Source: Betaproteobacteria bacterium (GTDB lineage Bacteria > Pseudomonadota > Gammaproteobacteria > Burkholderiales > Burkholderiaceae_C). From it: a stretch of DNA of 33,581 bases. Below are positions 33,578-33,581 of this stretch, piece after piece (positions within the stretch are counted from its first letter, which is position 1; each line of letters opens with the position of its first letter). The DNA lies in the NCBI GenBank assembly GCA_028870715.1, contig JAGWOZ010000012.1, forward strand, positions 1 to 33,581. The letters run 5' to 3'. The notes under the pieces were generated by a model. That model made no database searches. It was not told the DNA's origin and saw nothing but the letters and a program-made list of their open reading frames with translations. Made by a program: the position numbers and the translations under genes.

Positions 33578-33581
33578 CGAT

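Noticed and set aside
1-33581. CRISPR arrays, rRNA genes, toxin-antitoxin pairs or phage genes
   Set aside because: None was seen: there are no regularly spaced repeats, no rRNA-like stretches and no phage structural or integrase motifs in the window.

Overview
The window looks like a chromosomal segment of a betaproteobacterium, most likely Burkholderiales. GC content is high, and the recognisable genes are typical of that group: a complete aryl-polyene-type cluster, GlnRS, PurU, a NAD-type isocitrate dehydrogenase and an IS407-group IS3 relic. No genus can be named from the sequence alone.

Left third (1-11,309, all minus strand, transcribed right to left): an aryl polyene (APE) biosynthesis operon. 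In transcription order it encodes an acyl carrier protein, a COG4648-type membrane protein, an AMP-ligase (apeH type), dehydratase subunit apeI, an HtrB-like acyltransferase, a LolA-like protein, an MMPL/RND exporter, a polysaccharide deacetylase, an unrecognised 98-residue protein, the ketosynthase apeO, the Cys-less chain-length-factor-like partner apeC, dehydratase subunit apeP and ketoreductase apeQ. The order matches known APE clusters, and the next expected gene (apeR-type ketosynthase) would lie beyond base 1. Many junctions are 4-nt ATGA overlaps. The logic is: an aromatic starter is activated onto the ACP, KS/CLF-KR-DH cycles build a conjugated polyene, and acyltransferase, LolA and MMPL functions attach it and move it towards the outer membrane.

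Middle third (11,516-22,349): ordinary core and accessory genes. These are a small secreted Pro/Tyr-repeat protein (minus), a PAP2 phosphatase, glnS, a PF10014-type 2OG-Fe(II) dioxygenase, NAD-dependent isocitrate dehydrogenase, a small secreted protein (minus), purU, an NTF2/SnoaL-like protein, a YheT-like hydrolase with a tightly coupled protein of unknown function, a membrane-anchored cytochrome c (minus) with a hexanucleotide-encoded serine tract, and tRNA-Arg(CCG).

Right third (22,386-33,581): an accessory, island-like region that begins immediately after the tRNA. It carries a decayed IS3 element, an orphan periplasmic binding protein, a LysR regulator overlapping a truncated FMN-reductase relic, a GlcG/HbpS-like protein, a decayed group II intron maturase, and a minus-strand set resembling quinate/shikimate catabolism: shikimate-dehydrogenase-like protein, EamA/DMT transporter, and a two-gene version of the QuiC fusion (3-dehydroshikimate dehydratase-like TIM barrel plus HPPD-like VOC protein). 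By motif alignment from memory, both QuiC-like halves lack several metal ligands of their families. This is the most unusual observation in the window.
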